Positions 63,405 to 64,000 of a stretch of DNA of 64,000 bases are shown one piece after another. The position numbers and the translations under genes were made by a program. Origin of the DNA: Echinarachnius parma (Eukaryota; Echinodermata; Echinoidea; Clypeasteroida; Echinarachniidae); NCBI GenBank assembly GCA_037951105.1, contig JBAMJV010005504.1, positions 1 to 64,000 on the forward strand, in the 5' to 3' direction. How positions within the stretch are numbered: the first letter of the stretch is position 1; each line of letters starts with the position of its first letter. Under the pieces are notes generated by a model that saw only the letters and a program-made list of their open reading frames with translations, was not told where the DNA came from and ran no database searches.

Positions 63405-63461
63405 TCCCATCAGTACAGATTCCACCATTTTGTCAGGGTGAAGAAGCACATTCGTCTATGT
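63405..63461 (-). pseudogene. 5' half of the split EGF exon, copy 2
   Basis: IDECASSP, then TGA for Cys2, then QNGGIC; acceptor AA instead of AG, as in copy 1. The exon was therefore already dead in several ways before the large duplication. Confidence 0.75.
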
Positions 63462-64000
63462 TTGTAAATGATCAATATCACACAATGAAGGAAACTCACT
63501 CAGGTGACCATTTTATTTTTGTAATCATAATACAATCGGGTTGCGATACTTATTACAAGGTAGTTGTACGATTTTGATATGTTATCAAAATGGAAGTATA
63601 CTGCAGTCTTCTTTCAAAACAGTATACTAATACAACAACGCAAATTAAATCGGGATGACATGTTTTCCTGCCATTACATATTGTTTCAAACCTTTTTCTC
63701 TAACACAAGTTCTTGAATTCTAACAGGTTATTTTCATATTGTTGCCACTTAACACACACCGATACACATTTACAGCGAAACCTGGTAGCTATAGTGGTGA
63801 TATGCTGATAGCTAATCAATGCCCGATTTTCAAATATCAGCTGCTCTTAGAGTTTGCGAATTCTATTACTTTACTTTTAGTCTTACATTATATTGCAAAT
63901 GATTGTTAAATGGAAGATCAGAGAGACATAATTAGAACGATGAAAATACATGGAATATAAAAATATAAGTAACTGTTTATATCGATTTAAAATTGTAAAG
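63462..64000. other. Intron leading to a further repeat copy beyond the window
   Basis: Near-identical to 56628-57168. In that copy the next 20 bases lead to exon 57189, so the matching exon should start about 20 bp past the window end. Confidence 0.6.

Larger units (their letters stand above)
57189..64000 (-). repeat. Large duplication, copy 2 (about 6.8 kb, reaches window edge)
   Basis: Same order of parts as 51417-57188, with a complete family 1 MITE (58083-58632), 450 further bases at 60640-61085 and a palindrome at 62063-62191. The last bases (ATCGATTTAAAATTGTAAAG) equal those just left of exon 57189, so another copy probably follows beyond the window. Confidence 0.85.

Overview
This is animal (metazoan) genomic DNA: AT-rich, intron-rich and full of short non-autonomous DNA transposons. 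It holds part of one very large minus-strand gene. Its exons encode EGF-like modules, then a SEA module, then a last EGF-like module. The module set, tRNA-derived SINE-like copies and TTAA-flanked MITEs suit a marine invertebrate, possibly a deuterostome (echinoderm, hemichordate or cephalochordate). The sequence alone does not fix the species.

Transcription runs right to left. The 5' end (signal peptide) lies beyond position 64000. A transmembrane exon and the 3' end were not found and may lie left of position 1. From the 3' side: a doubtful short linker exon (1838-1873), an EGF-like exon (4671-4814), a SEA domain split over two exons (6219-6432 and 8382-8509), a Thr/Pro and Cys exon (9108-9218), and two EGF exons (11429-11539, 12270-12380). 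Then comes a tandem array of EGF exons at about 13.0-47.0 kb, more dispersed EGF exons (50259, 51417, 53420), and a second, larger duplication (about 51.4-57.2 kb and 57.2-64.0 kb). The second copy ends at the window edge exactly where another exon would begin.

The central array is built from a unit of about 1.77 kb. Each full unit holds two good EGF exons (types A and D), one five-cysteine EGF-like exon with a weak splice donor (type E), two dead EGF relics (types B and F), and an old poly-G-bearing insertion (C). Four such units form a 7.08-kb higher-order block present twice in tandem (25624-32702 and 32703-39785). Every EGF exon starts and ends in phase 1, so gain, loss or skipping of an exon keeps the reading frame. 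The array shows decay in progress: a GC splice donor, a nonsense codon in four E exons, lost conserved Gly or Cys residues, and a 535-bp TTAA-flanked MITE inside two D exons.

The introns carry several MITE families, nested insertions, tRNA(Ala)-derived SINE-like copies, a 1.67-kb TIR element (40026-41697) with seven copies of a 16-bp motif, a retroelement-like insertion that splits an EGF exon, and a palindrome made of two inverted EGF exon ends. No prokaryotic genes, CRISPR arrays or convincing second gene were seen. All splice calls are read by eye from sequence; none is backed by transcripts.
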